Assembly: GCA_020853395.1 (NCBI GenBank)
Contig: JADYYY010000003.1
Coordinates: forward strand, 100,542-164,541
Length of the DNA: 64,000 bases
DNA from: Acidobacteriota bacterium
Lineage (GTDB): Bacteria > Acidobacteriota > Vicinamibacteria > Vicinamibacterales > SCN-69-37
Direction of reading: 5' to 3'
Shown: positions 1 to 8,383 of the stretch, piece after piece
Layout: every line of letters begins with the position of its first letter
Numbering within the stretch: the first letter of the stretch is position 1
Position numbers and translations under genes: made by a program
The notes under the pieces: generated by a model
What the model was told of the DNA's origin: nothing
The model's input: the letters and a program-made list of their open reading frames with translations, nothing else
Databases searched by the model: none

Positions 1-1
1 G

Positions 2-295
2 GTCTTCGATGAGCTGCACATCAACAGCCTGGCCGTGGACGCGTCGCGCCGCCGGCGTGGTCTGGCGCGGCGGCTCTTGACGCACGTGCTCGCAGAGGCC
101 GCCGACGCGGGAGCCTCGGCAGCGACCCTCGAGGTGCGCACCTCCAACGAAGCGGCACGCCGGCTGTACGAAGGGCTCGGGTTCGTCGTCGAAGGCGTGA
201 GGCGTGACTACTACCAGGATCCGCGGGAAGATGCGATCATCCTCTGGAAGAGGGCCCTCCAGGGGCATCGGGGCGAACGGCGCGGGCCGCCGTGA
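2..295 (+). CDS. rimI: Ribosomal-protein-alanine N-acetyltransferase (RimI), 5' partial
   Basis: C-terminal 97 residues of a GNAT-fold acetyltransferase; the gene begins before the window. The reading frame is open from base 2. The acetyl-CoA pyrophosphate loop is seen as RRRRGLARRLL (the R/Q-x-x-G-x-G/A pattern), followed by LEVRTSNEAARRLYEGLGF and a YYQDPREDAIIL tail, both typical of RimI, which acetylates the N-terminal alanine of ribosomal protein S18. In many genomes rimI follows tsaB, which would lie upstream. The last dozen residues (QGHRGERRGPP) are a basic low-complexity tail. Family assignment is firm; the exact substrate is inferred from the family. Confidence 0.85.
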   Translation, partial: VFDELHINSLAVDASRRRRGLARRLLTHVLAEAADAGASAATLEVRTSNEAARRLYEGLGFVVEGVRRDYYQDPREDAIILWKRALQGHRGERRGPP

Positions 296-373
296 CGGAC
301 GCCGGGCCGCGTTCGGCTTTGCCCTCCGCCCGTGAAGGGTGCTAGGCTCCGTTCACACCTGAAGGAGGCGAGC

Positions 374-625
374 ATGGCAGAAGCTCAGCTCTCAGTCGAT
401 GACACGGTTCGGGCTGTGCTGCTCGAGAATCACGACGAATTCCGCCAACTGGTTCTGGAGCATCACCGCCTCGACGAGCACTTGCGAGCACTCGCCACGG
501 TGCCGTATCTCACCGAACAGCAGCAAGTCGAAGAAGTCGCGTTGAAGAAGCGCAAGCTGGCCCTCAAGGATCGCATCGAGCACATCGTCCGGCATCACGC
601 CCACGGCGCGTCGTCGCCACAGTAG
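374..625 (+). CDS. DUF465 / YdcH-like small helical protein
   Basis: An 83-residue protein, mostly charged and helical. The segment FRQLVLEHHRLDEHLRAL followed by a second helix rich in Lys/Glu (VALKKRKLALKDRIEHIVRHH) is the DUF465 (YdcH) pattern: two antiparallel coiled-coil helices of unknown function. The ATG at 374 was chosen over an upstream in-frame start because a strong ribosome-binding site (GAAGGAGG, 361-368) sits just before it. No signal peptide. The stop codon lies four bases before a long hairpin, so this gene probably ends a transcript. Function is not known for the family. Confidence 0.8.
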   Translation: MAEAQLSVDDTVRAVLLENHDEFRQLVLEHHRLDEHLRALATVPYLTEQQQVEEVALKKRKLALKDRIEHIVRHHAHGASSPQ

Positions 626-629
626 TCTC

Positions 630-673
630 CCGGCGTGCGGGGCGCGGACGGCGTCCTGCGCCCCGCACGCCGG
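630..673 (+). terminator. Strong hairpin (20-bp stem), probable terminator
   Basis: CCGGCGTGCGGGGCGC (630-645) is followed by GGAC-GGC-GTCC (646-656), one unpaired T (657), and the exact reverse complement of the first arm (658-673). The full stem is 20 bp with a 3-nt loop and one bulge. There is no run of T afterwards, so it is not a textbook intrinsic terminator, but it sits immediately after the DUF465 stop and before psd. Because the stem is symmetric it could act on either strand. Confidence 0.65.
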
Positions 674-696
674 CTTCGTGTACATGTCCACCTCCC

Positions 697-1344
697 GTGA
701 GAATTGATCGCGCGGCAGTCCCGTTCGTGGCGATGGCGGCCGTGCCCGCCGTCGTGTCGGCCTGGTGGCTGTCGTCGGCCGCCACAGCCGGGCTCGCGAT
801 GCTGCCGCTCGCCGTGCTGCTCTTCTTCCGGGATCCTGATCGGCTGGTGCGTGCCGATCGCCAGATCGTCCTGGCGCCCGCAGACGGCAAGGTGATGCAC
901 GCCGGACCGGCGCGACCCGGTGAAGCGCCGGGCGGCGAGTGGACGCAGGTGACCATCTTCCTGTCGGTCTTCGACGTCCACATCAACCGCTCGCCGGTCG
1001 CCGGCCGGGTCCTCAGCGTCTCGTACGTGCCCGGGTCGTTCAAGGCAGCGTTTCGCTCCGACGCCTTTCGGAACGAACACTCGGAGATCTGGCTGGACCA
1101 CGATGGCACGAGGGTCGTGGTGCGCCAGGTGGTCGGCGTGCTCGCGCGGCGCGTCGTCTGCCGCATCGCCGCGGGTGACGTGCTCGAGAGCGGCGCCCGC
1201 ATCGGGCTCATGAAGTTCGGGTCGAGGATGGATGTGTTTCTGCCCACGTCGGCCGAGCTGCTCGTGGCCGCGGGCGATCGGGTGCGAGGGGGCGAGACCC
1301 CCATCGCCCGGCTTCCGGAGGAGCCTCATGGCGAAGGCGATTGA
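697..1344 (+). CDS. psd: Phosphatidylserine decarboxylase proenzyme (short form)
   Basis: 215 residues. Converts phosphatidylserine to phosphatidylethanolamine. It is made as a proenzyme that cleaves itself at a Gly-Ser bond to create a pyruvoyl group; the KFGSRMDVFLP segment near residues 172-182 carries that GS site. FFRDPDR near residue 44 and FDVHINRSP near residue 90 are family signatures, and an N-terminal hydrophobic hairpin (about 8-42) anchors it at the inner membrane. The length matches the short type (about 210 residues) rather than the 320-residue E. coli enzyme. Start is GTG with only a weak ribosome site. It overlaps pssA by 17 bp, so the two successive steps are translationally coupled. 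Confidence 0.93.
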   Translation: MRIDRAAVPFVAMAAVPAVVSAWWLSSAATAGLAMLPLAVLLFFRDPDRLVRADRQIVLAPADGKVMHAGPARPGEAPGGEWTQVTIFLSVFDVHINRSPVAGRVLSVSYVPGSFKAAFRSDAFRNEHSEIWLDHDGTRVVVRQVVGVLARRVVCRIAAGDVLESGARIGLMKFGSRMDVFLPTSAELLVAAGDRVRGGETPIARLPEEPHGEGD

Positions 1345-2125
1345 GCGCCGCGACCGCGACCCGCACTTCCGCCGCGGGATCTACCTGCTGCCGAGCATCT
1401 TCACGGTCGGCAACATGTTCTGCGGCTACGCGAGCATCATCTTCTCGATGCGGGGCGAGCTCGTCACCGCGGCCCCGTTCATCGGCTTCGCCGTCGTGCT
1501 CGACATGCTCGACGGCCGGGTCGCGCGCATGACGAGGACGACGAGCGCGTTCGGGCTCGAGCTCGATTCGTTGGCCGACATCATCTCGTTCGGCGTCGCG
1601 CCGGCGGTGCTGGCGATGGCGTGGGGCCTCTCGGATCTCGGTCGTGTCGGCTGGGCTGCGGGCTTCGTGTACGTCACGGCGGCCGCCATGCGGCTCGCGC
1701 GATTCAACATCCAGTCGTCTGGCCAAGTGGACAAGCGCTACTTCGTCGGCATGCCGTCGCCGCCGGCCGCGGGCGTGATCGCATCGACCGTGTTCGCATG
1801 GCCGTACCCGGCCGCCACCGTCTACATCTGGTCCTATCCGCTCGTGCCGCAGTCGATTGCCGCCATGACCGTCGTGCTGGTACCGGCCGCGCTCATGGTG
1901 AGCACGATCAAGTTCCGCAGCTTCAAGACGATCAATTTCGGATGGAGCCGGCGCTACGCCGGCATCTTCTTGCTCGCCGTGCTGATCGCGCTCATCGCGA
2001 CGGAGCCTCGCATCAGCCTGCTCGTGCTCGCCTACGGCTACTTCTTCTCCGCGTTCATCGAGATGGTGCTGACGAAGGTGCGGAGCCATCGTGAGGAGCC
2101 GCCATCCGCGGCAGCGTCACCGTAA
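1328..2125 (+). CDS. pssA: CDP-diacylglycerol--serine O-phosphatidyltransferase
   Basis: 265 residues, polytopic inner-membrane enzyme that joins serine to CDP-diacylglycerol to give phosphatidylserine, the substrate of the neighbouring Psd. The CDP-alcohol phosphotransferase motif D-x2-D-G-x2-A-R-x8-G-x3-D-x3-D is complete (DMLDGRVAR, then GLELDSLAD). Several hydrophobic segments follow. The ATG at 1328 is preceded by CCGGAGGAG; the frame is open further upstream but that part would overlap most of the psd 3' end and is not conserved-looking. The 3' end overlaps the convergent sensor kinase gene by 71 bp. Confidence 0.95.
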   Translation: MAKAIERRDRDPHFRRGIYLLPSIFTVGNMFCGYASIIFSMRGELVTAAPFIGFAVVLDMLDGRVARMTRTTSAFGLELDSLADIISFGVAPAVLAMAWGLSDLGRVGWAAGFVYVTAAAMRLARFNIQSSGQVDKRYFVGMPSPPAAGVIASTVFAWPYPAATVYIWSYPLVPQSIAAMTVVLVPAALMVSTIKFRSFKTINFGWSRRYAGIFLLAVLIALIATEPRISLLVLAYGYFFSAFIEMVLTKVRSHREEPPSAAASP

Positions 2126-5100
2126 CGATCGTCCCCTGGCCCGGCGTGCTCGCCAGCGCGATCGTGCCTCCCTCGCGCTCGATGCTGCGCTGCGCGTTCG
2201 CCAGCCCCAGACCGCTGCCGCCGGTCTTGGTCGAGAAGTACGGCTCGAACGCATGGGCGATGGTCTGTTCGTCCATGCCGACGCCCGAGTCGGCGATGAC
2301 GATCGTCGCCACCTCGCGCGACGCCTCGACCGTCACGCGCAGCGCGCCGCCGTCGGGCATCGCCTGAAGCGCGTTCTCCACGAGGTTCGTCAGCGCGCGC
2401 ACGAGCAGCGTGCGATCGGCGCGCACGATCACGCCAGCCGTCAGCGTCGTGTCGATCGCCACGTTCCCCGCCAGCCCCGGCCGGTACGGCTCGATGATGC
2501 CGTTGACGAGCGCGCCAAGGTCGACGGCTTCGGGCCTCGACGTCGGCTCGCTCGCGAAGTTGGCGAACTCCGACGCGATCTGGCGCAAGAGGCGCACTTG
2601 GCCGAGGACCGTCCGGATGCACTGGTCGAGCGTCTCGCCGAGCGGCCGGCCGCGATCGCCGTGCACGCGCTGGAGATGCTCGGCCGCGAGCTGGATCGGC
2701 GTCAGCGGGTTCTTGATCTCGTGCGCGACCTGCCGGGCCATCTCGTTCCAGGCTTTCAACTGGTTGGCGCGCGCCAGCTCGGCACGCTGCGCGACGAGCC
2801 GAGCCGTCATCGTGTTGAAGTCGTCGACGAGCCGCCGCAGCTCGTCGGCCGTGTCGGCGGCAATCCGCACGTCGAGCTGGCCCGCGGCAATCCGCCGTGT
2901 GGCGTTCGTCAAACGCGCCACCGGATCCGCGATTCGGCCCGCGAGCGAGGCGCCGAGGCCGGCGGCGAACAGGACGACGAGCACGGATCCGACGAGGACG
3001 CCGCGATTGAGCTCGTCGATCTCCTGCTGGATCTCGCGTTGCCGGGGTGCGAGCGGCACGCTCAGCACGGCGCCGGGGCCCAGCGCCGGCAGCGGCGAGG
3101 CGGCCACGAGGTACTGCTGATCCTCCGTGACGAACGACGGCAGCCGCTCGAGCGCGATCTTCCGATAGACCGTCGCCGGCGTGCGTCCGGGCAGCAGGCC
3201 GGAGTTGAACAGGTCGCGCTGGCTCGTCGCGACGAGCGCGGGGCCATCGAAGAGGTTGACGTCTTCTTCGATCACCTGCCGGATCCACACCATCATGTCG
3301 TCGCTTGGCGGCTGGGCGCCTGACTGCTCGTTGACCGCGATCTGCTCGAAGACCCGCCGTGCGACGGCCACGACGCTCGCTGCCTCGCCCTGGATGTCGT
3401 CGCGGAAGCGCGCCTGCATGAAGCCGCTGAACGCGAGCGCGAACAGAAGCACCGGGCCGACGGCGACCAGCACGAAGAAGAGGAACAGCTTCCGGTAGAA
3501 GCTCGTCCGCACCTCGGTAATCAGCACGCGCAGCGGCGCGCGGGTCCGCCGCACCAGCGGCACGTAGAGCACGGCGGCTGCCTGCACGATGATGAACAAG
3601 AGCGCCGCTACGGCGGCGATCTCGGCGAGCCGCGCGGCGTGATCGCGGAGCGTCGCCGCGGGGTACCCCAGGGCGTAGATGCCGGCTCGATTCTGCTGGA
3701 GATGCACGTGGTAGCGGCGCCGGTTGGCGTCGAGCGTGGTCCAGAACGGCCTGCCGTCGCCGTAGATCCGCCGGAACAGCGCGTCGTCGATCGTCCACGC
3801 GATGCCGTCGTCGGTCGTGAAGATCGGTTGCAGACTCCAGCCGTAGACGACGAGCTCGAGCCCGACGGGCCCGCCGGCGCGCGGGGCTCGCGTGCCGCCC
3901 ACGCGGACGAGATCCGAGGAGGGGCTCGCGGAGGCGACGAACGGGAGCGCGTCGTAGTCGGTCGGCGCCACGTGCACCACGACGGCGCCGACGAAGCCTT
4001 GCTCGGGATCGCACAGGCCTTTCTGCGCGTGGAGCATCGTGCGGTTCGACGATCCGAATCGCGTGACCTCGCCGAACGTTTCCCACTCGCATCCGGCGCC
4101 CGGCCACTTCTGCGTCGTCGTCCGAGCCACGTACTCGGGAAAGTTGAGGGCGAATCGGCTGAGCAGCGACCGATCCCGGCCGTACAGCTCGATGTCGGAG
4201 ATGACGCGCGTGCTCTTCAGCGCCGTCTGGTTCCAGATCAGGAACGCGCTCTGGCTCTCGATCGGTTGAGCCGGCGTCAGCCGGACCTGCGCCGCGAGCG
4301 GCAGGCGATCGAGTTCGTCCTGCACCTTGCGCAGCAGGCTGCGAATGTCGTCGGACTGGCGGGCCGCCTGCGGCGAGTACTCCGTTTCGATCACGGCGCG
4401 CGCCGAGCGGTCGATCGCCGAGGCGACCAGCGGATACAAGCCCGCCAGCGGGACGACGAGCGCGAGGAATCCCAGCACGAGCCGGCTCGATTGCGTCGCG
4501 TGACGATAGCGACGGCGCAGCCGCGGTGCGGCGACGGCAAAGCCGGCGAAGAGGAGCGTCATGCTCAGGGCTGGCGGGCCAGGCGGTGTCGGCCACCTGG
4601 GTGATGACGCGACCAGTGCCGCCACGGGCAGCGTCCAGCAGCCGATCGCGAGGGCGCTCCACGCCGCGGATCGTGCGAGCCGCCAGCGTTCTGCCGCGAT
4701 GGCCAGCACGGCCGCGGCCGCCCAGCCGATCGCGAGCACCGTCAGGAGCACGGTCCACACGTTCAACAACCCCATCAGGTCGAACGGAAACAACGCCGAG
4801 TGCCAGGCTGCCAGGCTGCTCGGCGGAATCTGCCCGCTGAGAATCGCCCAGGCACCGGCGATGGCGGCCGCGAGCAGCGCGCCGGCGAATAGCTGTTCGG
4901 CGACGAAGCGCCGCTGCGCGCTGGCCGGCGTACGCCGTGGCCAGCGGCGCCACCAGGCGCCGCCGGCAACGAGCCCGACGATGGCCGCAAGCGCGCCGGC
5001 GCGACCGAGGCGCACCGCGACGTCGGGCGCATCGAGACGGTCCATCACCGCGGTCAGCAGCAGCGCTGCCGCGCCGACGAGGACGGCCGCGCCGCCCGAG

Positions 5101-5900
5101 GCGATCAGCCACGTGGACCAGGTCATGCCGGTTCGACGCCGGCCGACCAGCGGGCCGCTCAACACGACGAGCGCGACCACGAGCGGCAGTGCGGCCGTGG
5201 CGAGCGCACGCGACTGGAATCGCGCGCGGGCCGCGGCGATGTCCGCTTGCGCGTAGTGCACTTCGAGCAACGGCCGATCGATGACGAACGCGTTCGGCGT
5301 GGCCAACGCCCCGGCGGCGTAGGTCGGGATGATCGTGATCGGGCCGAATGCGGTAGGCAGCATCGGCGTGCCGTCCCGCGTCGCCGACGTGAGCACGCGC
5401 TCGGCCGCAACGGTCGCGACGCGCCGCCCCTGACGCTCGATCGGGCGCACGGCGACGAGGCGAAGGCCGACGGGACCTGGCACGACCACGAGCGTCGAAG
5501 GCCCTGCGAGCAGATGCGGTGCGAGATCCCCGGCCGGGCCGTCGCTCCAGGCCAGCATCCGGAATCCCGACGATGGATCGGGGACGTACACGGTCGCCGT
5601 GATCGCCCCGGGCCGCGACGGTCCGGCCAGCACTTCGAGCCGTGCGAACAGCACCGACAGCTCGGCGCCGCTCTCGGTCGCGTCGACGAAGGGCATCGCG
5701 TCGGCGACGACGCGACGGGCGAGCGCTTCGACCTCGTCCGCCTGCCGGCGGATGTGCTCGCGAATCTCCGTCTCGAGTCTCTGGATCGTCGCGGCGTCGT
5801 TCGTCCCGAAGCGCCAGAGCTCCCAGGCCTTGCCGCCGCCGGCCAGCAGGACGGCCGCGATCACGAGCGCGGACAGCACGACGCGGACCGGCGACGACAC
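2055..5900 (-). CDS. Very large NtrY-like membrane sensor histidine kinase
   Basis: 1281 residues, far longer than a typical NtrY (about 750). An N-terminal membrane helix (about 7-25) and a periplasmic stretch are followed by a block of many membrane helices (about 230-470), a second extracytoplasmic region, and a last helix pair before HAMP (DPVARLTNATRRIAAG). The kinase core is intact: H-box with phospho-acceptor His1060 (VAHEIKNPLTP), N-box LVENALQ (about 1174), G1 DSGVGM and G2 GSGLGLANAQ. The start used is GTG at 5900, behind an extended -10 promoter. No response regulator gene is adjacent. The signal and target are unknown; NtrY resemblance rests on the kinase core and HAMP. Confidence 0.85.
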   Translation of the reverse strand: MSSPVRVVLSALVIAAVLLAGGGKAWELWRFGTNDAATIQRLETEIREHIRRQADEVEALARRVVADAMPFVDATESGAELSVLFARLEVLAGPSRPGAITATVYVPDPSSGFRMLAWSDGPAGDLAPHLLAGPSTLVVVPGPVGLRLVAVRPIERQGRRVATVAAERVLTSATRDGTPMLPTAFGPITIIPTYAAGALATPNAFVIDRPLLEVHYAQADIAAARARFQSRALATAALPLVVALVVLSGPLVGRRRTGMTWSTWLIASGGAAVLVGAAALLLTAVMDRLDAPDVAVRLGRAGALAAIVGLVAGGAWWRRWPRRTPASAQRRFVAEQLFAGALLAAAIAGAWAILSGQIPPSSLAAWHSALFPFDLMGLLNVWTVLLTVLAIGWAAAAVLAIAAERWRLARSAAWSALAIGCWTLPVAALVASSPRWPTPPGPPALSMTLLFAGFAVAAPRLRRRYRHATQSSRLVLGFLALVVPLAGLYPLVASAIDRSARAVIETEYSPQAARQSDDIRSLLRKVQDELDRLPLAAQVRLTPAQPIESQSAFLIWNQTALKSTRVISDIELYGRDRSLLSRFALNFPEYVARTTTQKWPGAGCEWETFGEVTRFGSSNRTMLHAQKGLCDPEQGFVGAVVVHVAPTDYDALPFVASASPSSDLVRVGGTRAPRAGGPVGLELVVYGWSLQPIFTTDDGIAWTIDDALFRRIYGDGRPFWTTLDANRRRYHVHLQQNRAGIYALGYPAATLRDHAARLAEIAAVAALLFIIVQAAAVLYVPLVRRTRAPLRVLITEVRTSFYRKLFLFFVLVAVGPVLLFALAFSGFMQARFRDDIQGEAASVVAVARRVFEQIAVNEQSGAQPPSDDMMVWIRQVIEEDVNLFDGPALVATSQRDLFNSGLLPGRTPATVYRKIALERLPSFVTEDQQYLVAASPLPALGPGAVLSVPLAPRQREIQQEIDELNRGVLVGSVLVVLFAAGLGASLAGRIADPVARLTNATRRIAAGQLDVRIAADTADELRRLVDDFNTMTARLVAQRAELARANQLKAWNEMARQVAHEIKNPLTPIQLAAEHLQRVHGDRGRPLGETLDQCIRTVLGQVRLLRQIASEFANFASEPTSRPEAVDLGALVNGIIEPYRPGLAGNVAIDTTLTAGVIVRADRTLLVRALTNLVENALQAMPDGGALRVTVEASREVATIVIADSGVGMDEQTIAHAFEPYFSTKTGGSGLGLANAQRSIEREGGTIALASTPGQGTIVTVTLPRMAAPHDGSAPSSAPSR

Positions 5901-5931
5901 GTTCAGCGTCCGAAGGAAGGCATTGCCGCCG

Positions 5932-5940
5932 AGAATACCA
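5932..5940 (-). promoter_or_regulatory. Extended -10 promoter for the sensor kinase
   Basis: On the minus strand the sequence reads TGGTATTCT, an extended -10 (TGn plus TATTCT), 32 bases before the GTG start at 5900. No -35 is obvious, which extended -10 promoters can tolerate. It lies back to back with a similar element for the divergent gene at 5990. Confidence 0.4.
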
Positions 5941-5950
5941 AATCCGGCGA

Positions 5951-5959
5951 TGCTATACT
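5951..5959 (+). promoter_or_regulatory. Extended -10 promoter for the membrane protein at 5990
   Basis: TGCTATACT is a close match to an extended -10 (TGnTATAAT). It lies 31 bases before the ATG at 5990. No good -35 is present at the usual distance. The facing element at 5932-5940 is only 10 bp away, so polymerases at the two promoters would compete. Confidence 0.5.
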
Positions 5960-5989
5960 CGGCGGCCGCCGGCGCGCCGGTCCCTCCCG

Positions 5990-6997
5990 ATGTCCACTCT
6001 GCCGCTCGGCGCGGCGCTGAAGCGCGGCGCCATCGTCACCGCAGCGAACTGGCCGGTGGTGCTCGTCGACTTCGTGCTCGAGTCCTTCTACAAGCTCACG
6101 CTCACGGTGCCGATTCTCGGCGGCGCGCTGATGGTGACGGCCATCGTCGGGTCCGATCTCGACACGGTCGTGGGCGAAGGGCTGCGGGCGACCGCCGACC
6201 TCGTGCTCGGCTCGCTGTCGACGGCGCCCGTCGCGCTCATCACGTTTCTCGTCGCGCTCGCGATCGTCGGGGTCGGCGGCGAGGCGATCATGTTCGTCGT
6301 CAAGGCAGGGACGCTGAACGTGCTCGTCGCCGGAGAACGTGCCGCTGCCGACGTCCACGTCGCCGGATCGGTGCTGGTGTCGCTGTCGCAAGCGTCGGCG
6401 TGGAGCCTGGCCGCCGTCTACGAGGGGGCGCGGCGTTTCGGCGGGCGCGCGCTCGTGCTGGCGCTCTGGCTCGGCCTCGTGTACGTGGCGATCGGAGGGG
6501 CGTGCCTCGTCGTGCTGGGCTACGGGCTGTCGGTGGCGAGCCGCTCGGCATGGCTTCCGGCCTGGCCGCTGCTCGTGCTCCTCGCGACGAGCACGAGTGT
6601 CGTCGCCATCACGCTCGTCAATCTCGTCTACGACCTACTGCGCGTCATCGTCGTCACCGACGACTGCTCGGTGCGCGCCGCGGTCGCACGGCTCCGGCGC
6701 TTCGTGACCGAGGACGCGCGTCACGTGCTCGGGATCTTCAGCGTCATCGGCGGCGTCGTGCTGCTCGCTACCGCCGGATCGCTCGTGGCCGCGGCCGGAA
6801 TGGCGCTGACCGCGTGGATCCCGTTCCTCGGCCTGGTCGTCGTGCCGCTGCAAGCCGTGGCGTGGCTGCTGCGGGGAGTGAGCTTCCAGTTTCTGGCGCT
6901 CGCCGCGTTGTCGGCCTACCAGACGCAGTACCGGCGATTCTCCGAGACGCGTGGCGGCGCCGTTGATACCGGTAGTGGAGGAGAGGTCCTCCCCTAG
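5990..6997 (+). CDS. Polytopic membrane protein of unknown function
   Basis: 335 residues with about six hydrophobic segments (for example about 42-60, 82-105, 155-180, 190-215, 250-275, 280-300), so an integral inner-membrane protein. I do not recognise a named family; glycine/valine/alanine-rich helices and short polar loops resemble DUF975/DUF4013-type uncharacterised membrane proteins, but no diagnostic motif is seen. The ATG at 5990 fits the extended -10 element 31 bases upstream; no clear ribosome site is visible. The stop codon shares the palindrome CTAG with the stop of the convergent gene. Confidence 0.7.
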   Translation: MSTLPLGAALKRGAIVTAANWPVVLVDFVLESFYKLTLTVPILGGALMVTAIVGSDLDTVVGEGLRATADLVLGSLSTAPVALITFLVALAIVGVGGEAIMFVVKAGTLNVLVAGERAAADVHVAGSVLVSLSQASAWSLAAVYEGARRFGGRALVLALWLGLVYVAIGGACLVVLGYGLSVASRSAWLPAWPLLVLLATSTSVVAITLVNLVYDLLRVIVVTDDCSVRAAVARLRRFVTEDARHVLGIFSVIGGVVLLATAGSLVAAAGMALTAWIPFLGLVVVPLQAVAWLLRGVSFQFLALAALSAYQTQYRRFSETRGGAVDTGSGGEVLP

Positions 6998-8319
6998 GGT
7001 TTCTGCTGGGTCGGTCCCGGCATCGGTGGGGCCGCAGGAGCCGGCGGAGGAGTGGCTGCGGGCGGCGGCGCCGCAGGCGCGCTTTTCTGGAGCAGGACGA
7101 GCGACGTGCGCGCTGGCGACGTCATGATCATCGCGATGACCGAACCGTCCGGGGCAATCGCGCCGGCCTGCAACGTCGGCGGCGTCTCGGCGGAATCGAA
7201 TCCCGGCACGCGGGTCAATTTGAAATCCTCGGCGCTGTTGAAGACGACGAATTCCGACGTCACGAGCGGCACGGCGAGCAGCGCGCCGGCAATCTGCGGG
7301 CCGTCGATGGGCCGCGAGATCGCCGACAGTGTCCGTCGCCGCGCGCCGTTCTCGGCGTCGAAGACCCGGATGATCGCATCGAGGAACGCGACGTACACGT
7401 GTCGAGCGTCGGTCAGCGGCGCGCCGACGGGCCGGACCCTGACAGGAAAACACCAGTCCAGCGCGCCGCCCTCCGTGCGGTAGGCGCACACATAGCCTTC
7501 GCCAGCTACGAGAAAGATGCGTTCCGGCGTGGCCGTGAGCGCCGTGGGCCGGATGTCGAGCGGCGTCCGCCACTGGAGGCGGCCCGAGCCCAGGTCGAAC
7601 GCGACGAGCGCGCGATCCTGGTACGCCACGGCGACGGACGCGCCGATGGCGATCACCGCCGCGGGTTCGCCGGTCGCGGCCGCCTCCCAGAGGACGGCGC
7701 CGTCCGCGGCCCGAATCGCGCGGAGTCCCCAGGCGCCGGCGGCGAGGATCACGCTGTCGCTGGAGGCGAGGGCGATCGGCGCCGGCGCGGAGGCGGTCCA
7801 GCGCGTCCGGCCATCGGCCGTATCGATTGCGACCACGGCATCTGTCGTTGCGGCGGCGAGCAGGCCCGGCAACACTAGCGGGCGCACGCTCACGCGGATG
7901 TCGGACGTCCACGCGACGCGGCCATCCGCCAGCGCGCGCGCCTCGATGGGCGTGTCGATGCCGGAGCTGATGACGTGAGCGGGCGTCAGCGACAGGTGCC
8001 GTGGCGCGGCCGCCCGGAGGCTCTCGATCCAGGCCGGCTTGTACAAAGGCTGGGCTGGAGCCGTTGTCGGCGCCTCCGGGCGCCGAGGCGCCGTGTCGCT
8101 CGCGGGCGGCGTGCTCGACGGCGGCGTCGACGAAGCGGCGGCGGGCGTTGGCGTTTCACTCTGCCGATCGGGCGACGAGGGATCCGGCGCCGGCGAAGAC
8201 GATGGCGGTGGGATGGGGCTCTGGATTCCCCGCAACGAACGCGCTTCCACCTGATGGGGTAGTGAGCACCCGATCGTCAGCGCGAGACCCCAACATATCG
8301 TGGCCCGGGTTCTCGACAC
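6994..8319 (-). CDS. Secreted PQQ/beta-propeller repeat protein (BamB-like fold)
   Basis: 441 residues from the GTG at 8319; an in-frame ATG at 8367 would add 16 basic residues but would leave 16 bp to guaA. A signal peptide (about 3-26, ending QVEA) is followed by a Pro/Ser/Thr-rich linker (about 30-110), then beta-propeller repeats with the PQQ-type pattern: AIDTADGRTRW, AIRAADGAVLW, AFDLGSGRLQW, VFDAENGARRR. The C-terminus is a Pro/Ala tail. Such folds act as scaffolds (BamB) or as quinoprotein domains; no catalytic residues were identified, so a structural or envelope role is more likely. The function is unproven. Confidence 0.75.
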   Translation of the reverse strand: MSRTRATICWGLALTIGCSLPHQVEARSLRGIQSPIPPPSSSPAPDPSSPDRQSETPTPAAASSTPPSSTPPASDTAPRRPEAPTTAPAQPLYKPAWIESLRAAAPRHLSLTPAHVISSGIDTPIEARALADGRVAWTSDIRVSVRPLVLPGLLAAATTDAVVAIDTADGRTRWTASAPAPIALASSDSVILAAGAWGLRAIRAADGAVLWEAAATGEPAAVIAIGASVAVAYQDRALVAFDLGSGRLQWRTPLDIRPTALTATPERIFLVAGEGYVCAYRTEGGALDWCFPVRVRPVGAPLTDARHVYVAFLDAIIRVFDAENGARRRTLSAISRPIDGPQIAGALLAVPLVTSEFVVFNSAEDFKLTRVPGFDSAETPPTLQAGAIAPDGSVIAMIMTSPARTSLVLLQKSAPAAPPPAATPPPAPAAPPMPGPTQQKP

Positions 8320-8324
8320 CCGCT

Positions 8325-8330
8325 TATAAT
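8325..8330 (+). promoter_or_regulatory. Perfect TATAAT -10 box upstream of guaA
   Basis: TATAAT lies 53 bases before the guaA start codon. The region 16-18 bp upstream (around 8301-8307, TGGCCCG) is a poor -35, so either the promoter is weak, activator-dependent, or the match is chance. It falls inside the extended version of the divergent gene, one reason to prefer that gene's shorter start. Confidence 0.45.
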
Positions 8331-8383
8331 AGCGACGTTCCGACGGGCGCCGGTCTCGTCGTTGCATCGCCCCAGCCGCATCT

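Noticed and set aside
564..1329. Two open frames antisense to psd
   Set aside because: Psd has a complete motif set; the antisense frames are Arg/His-rich shadows.
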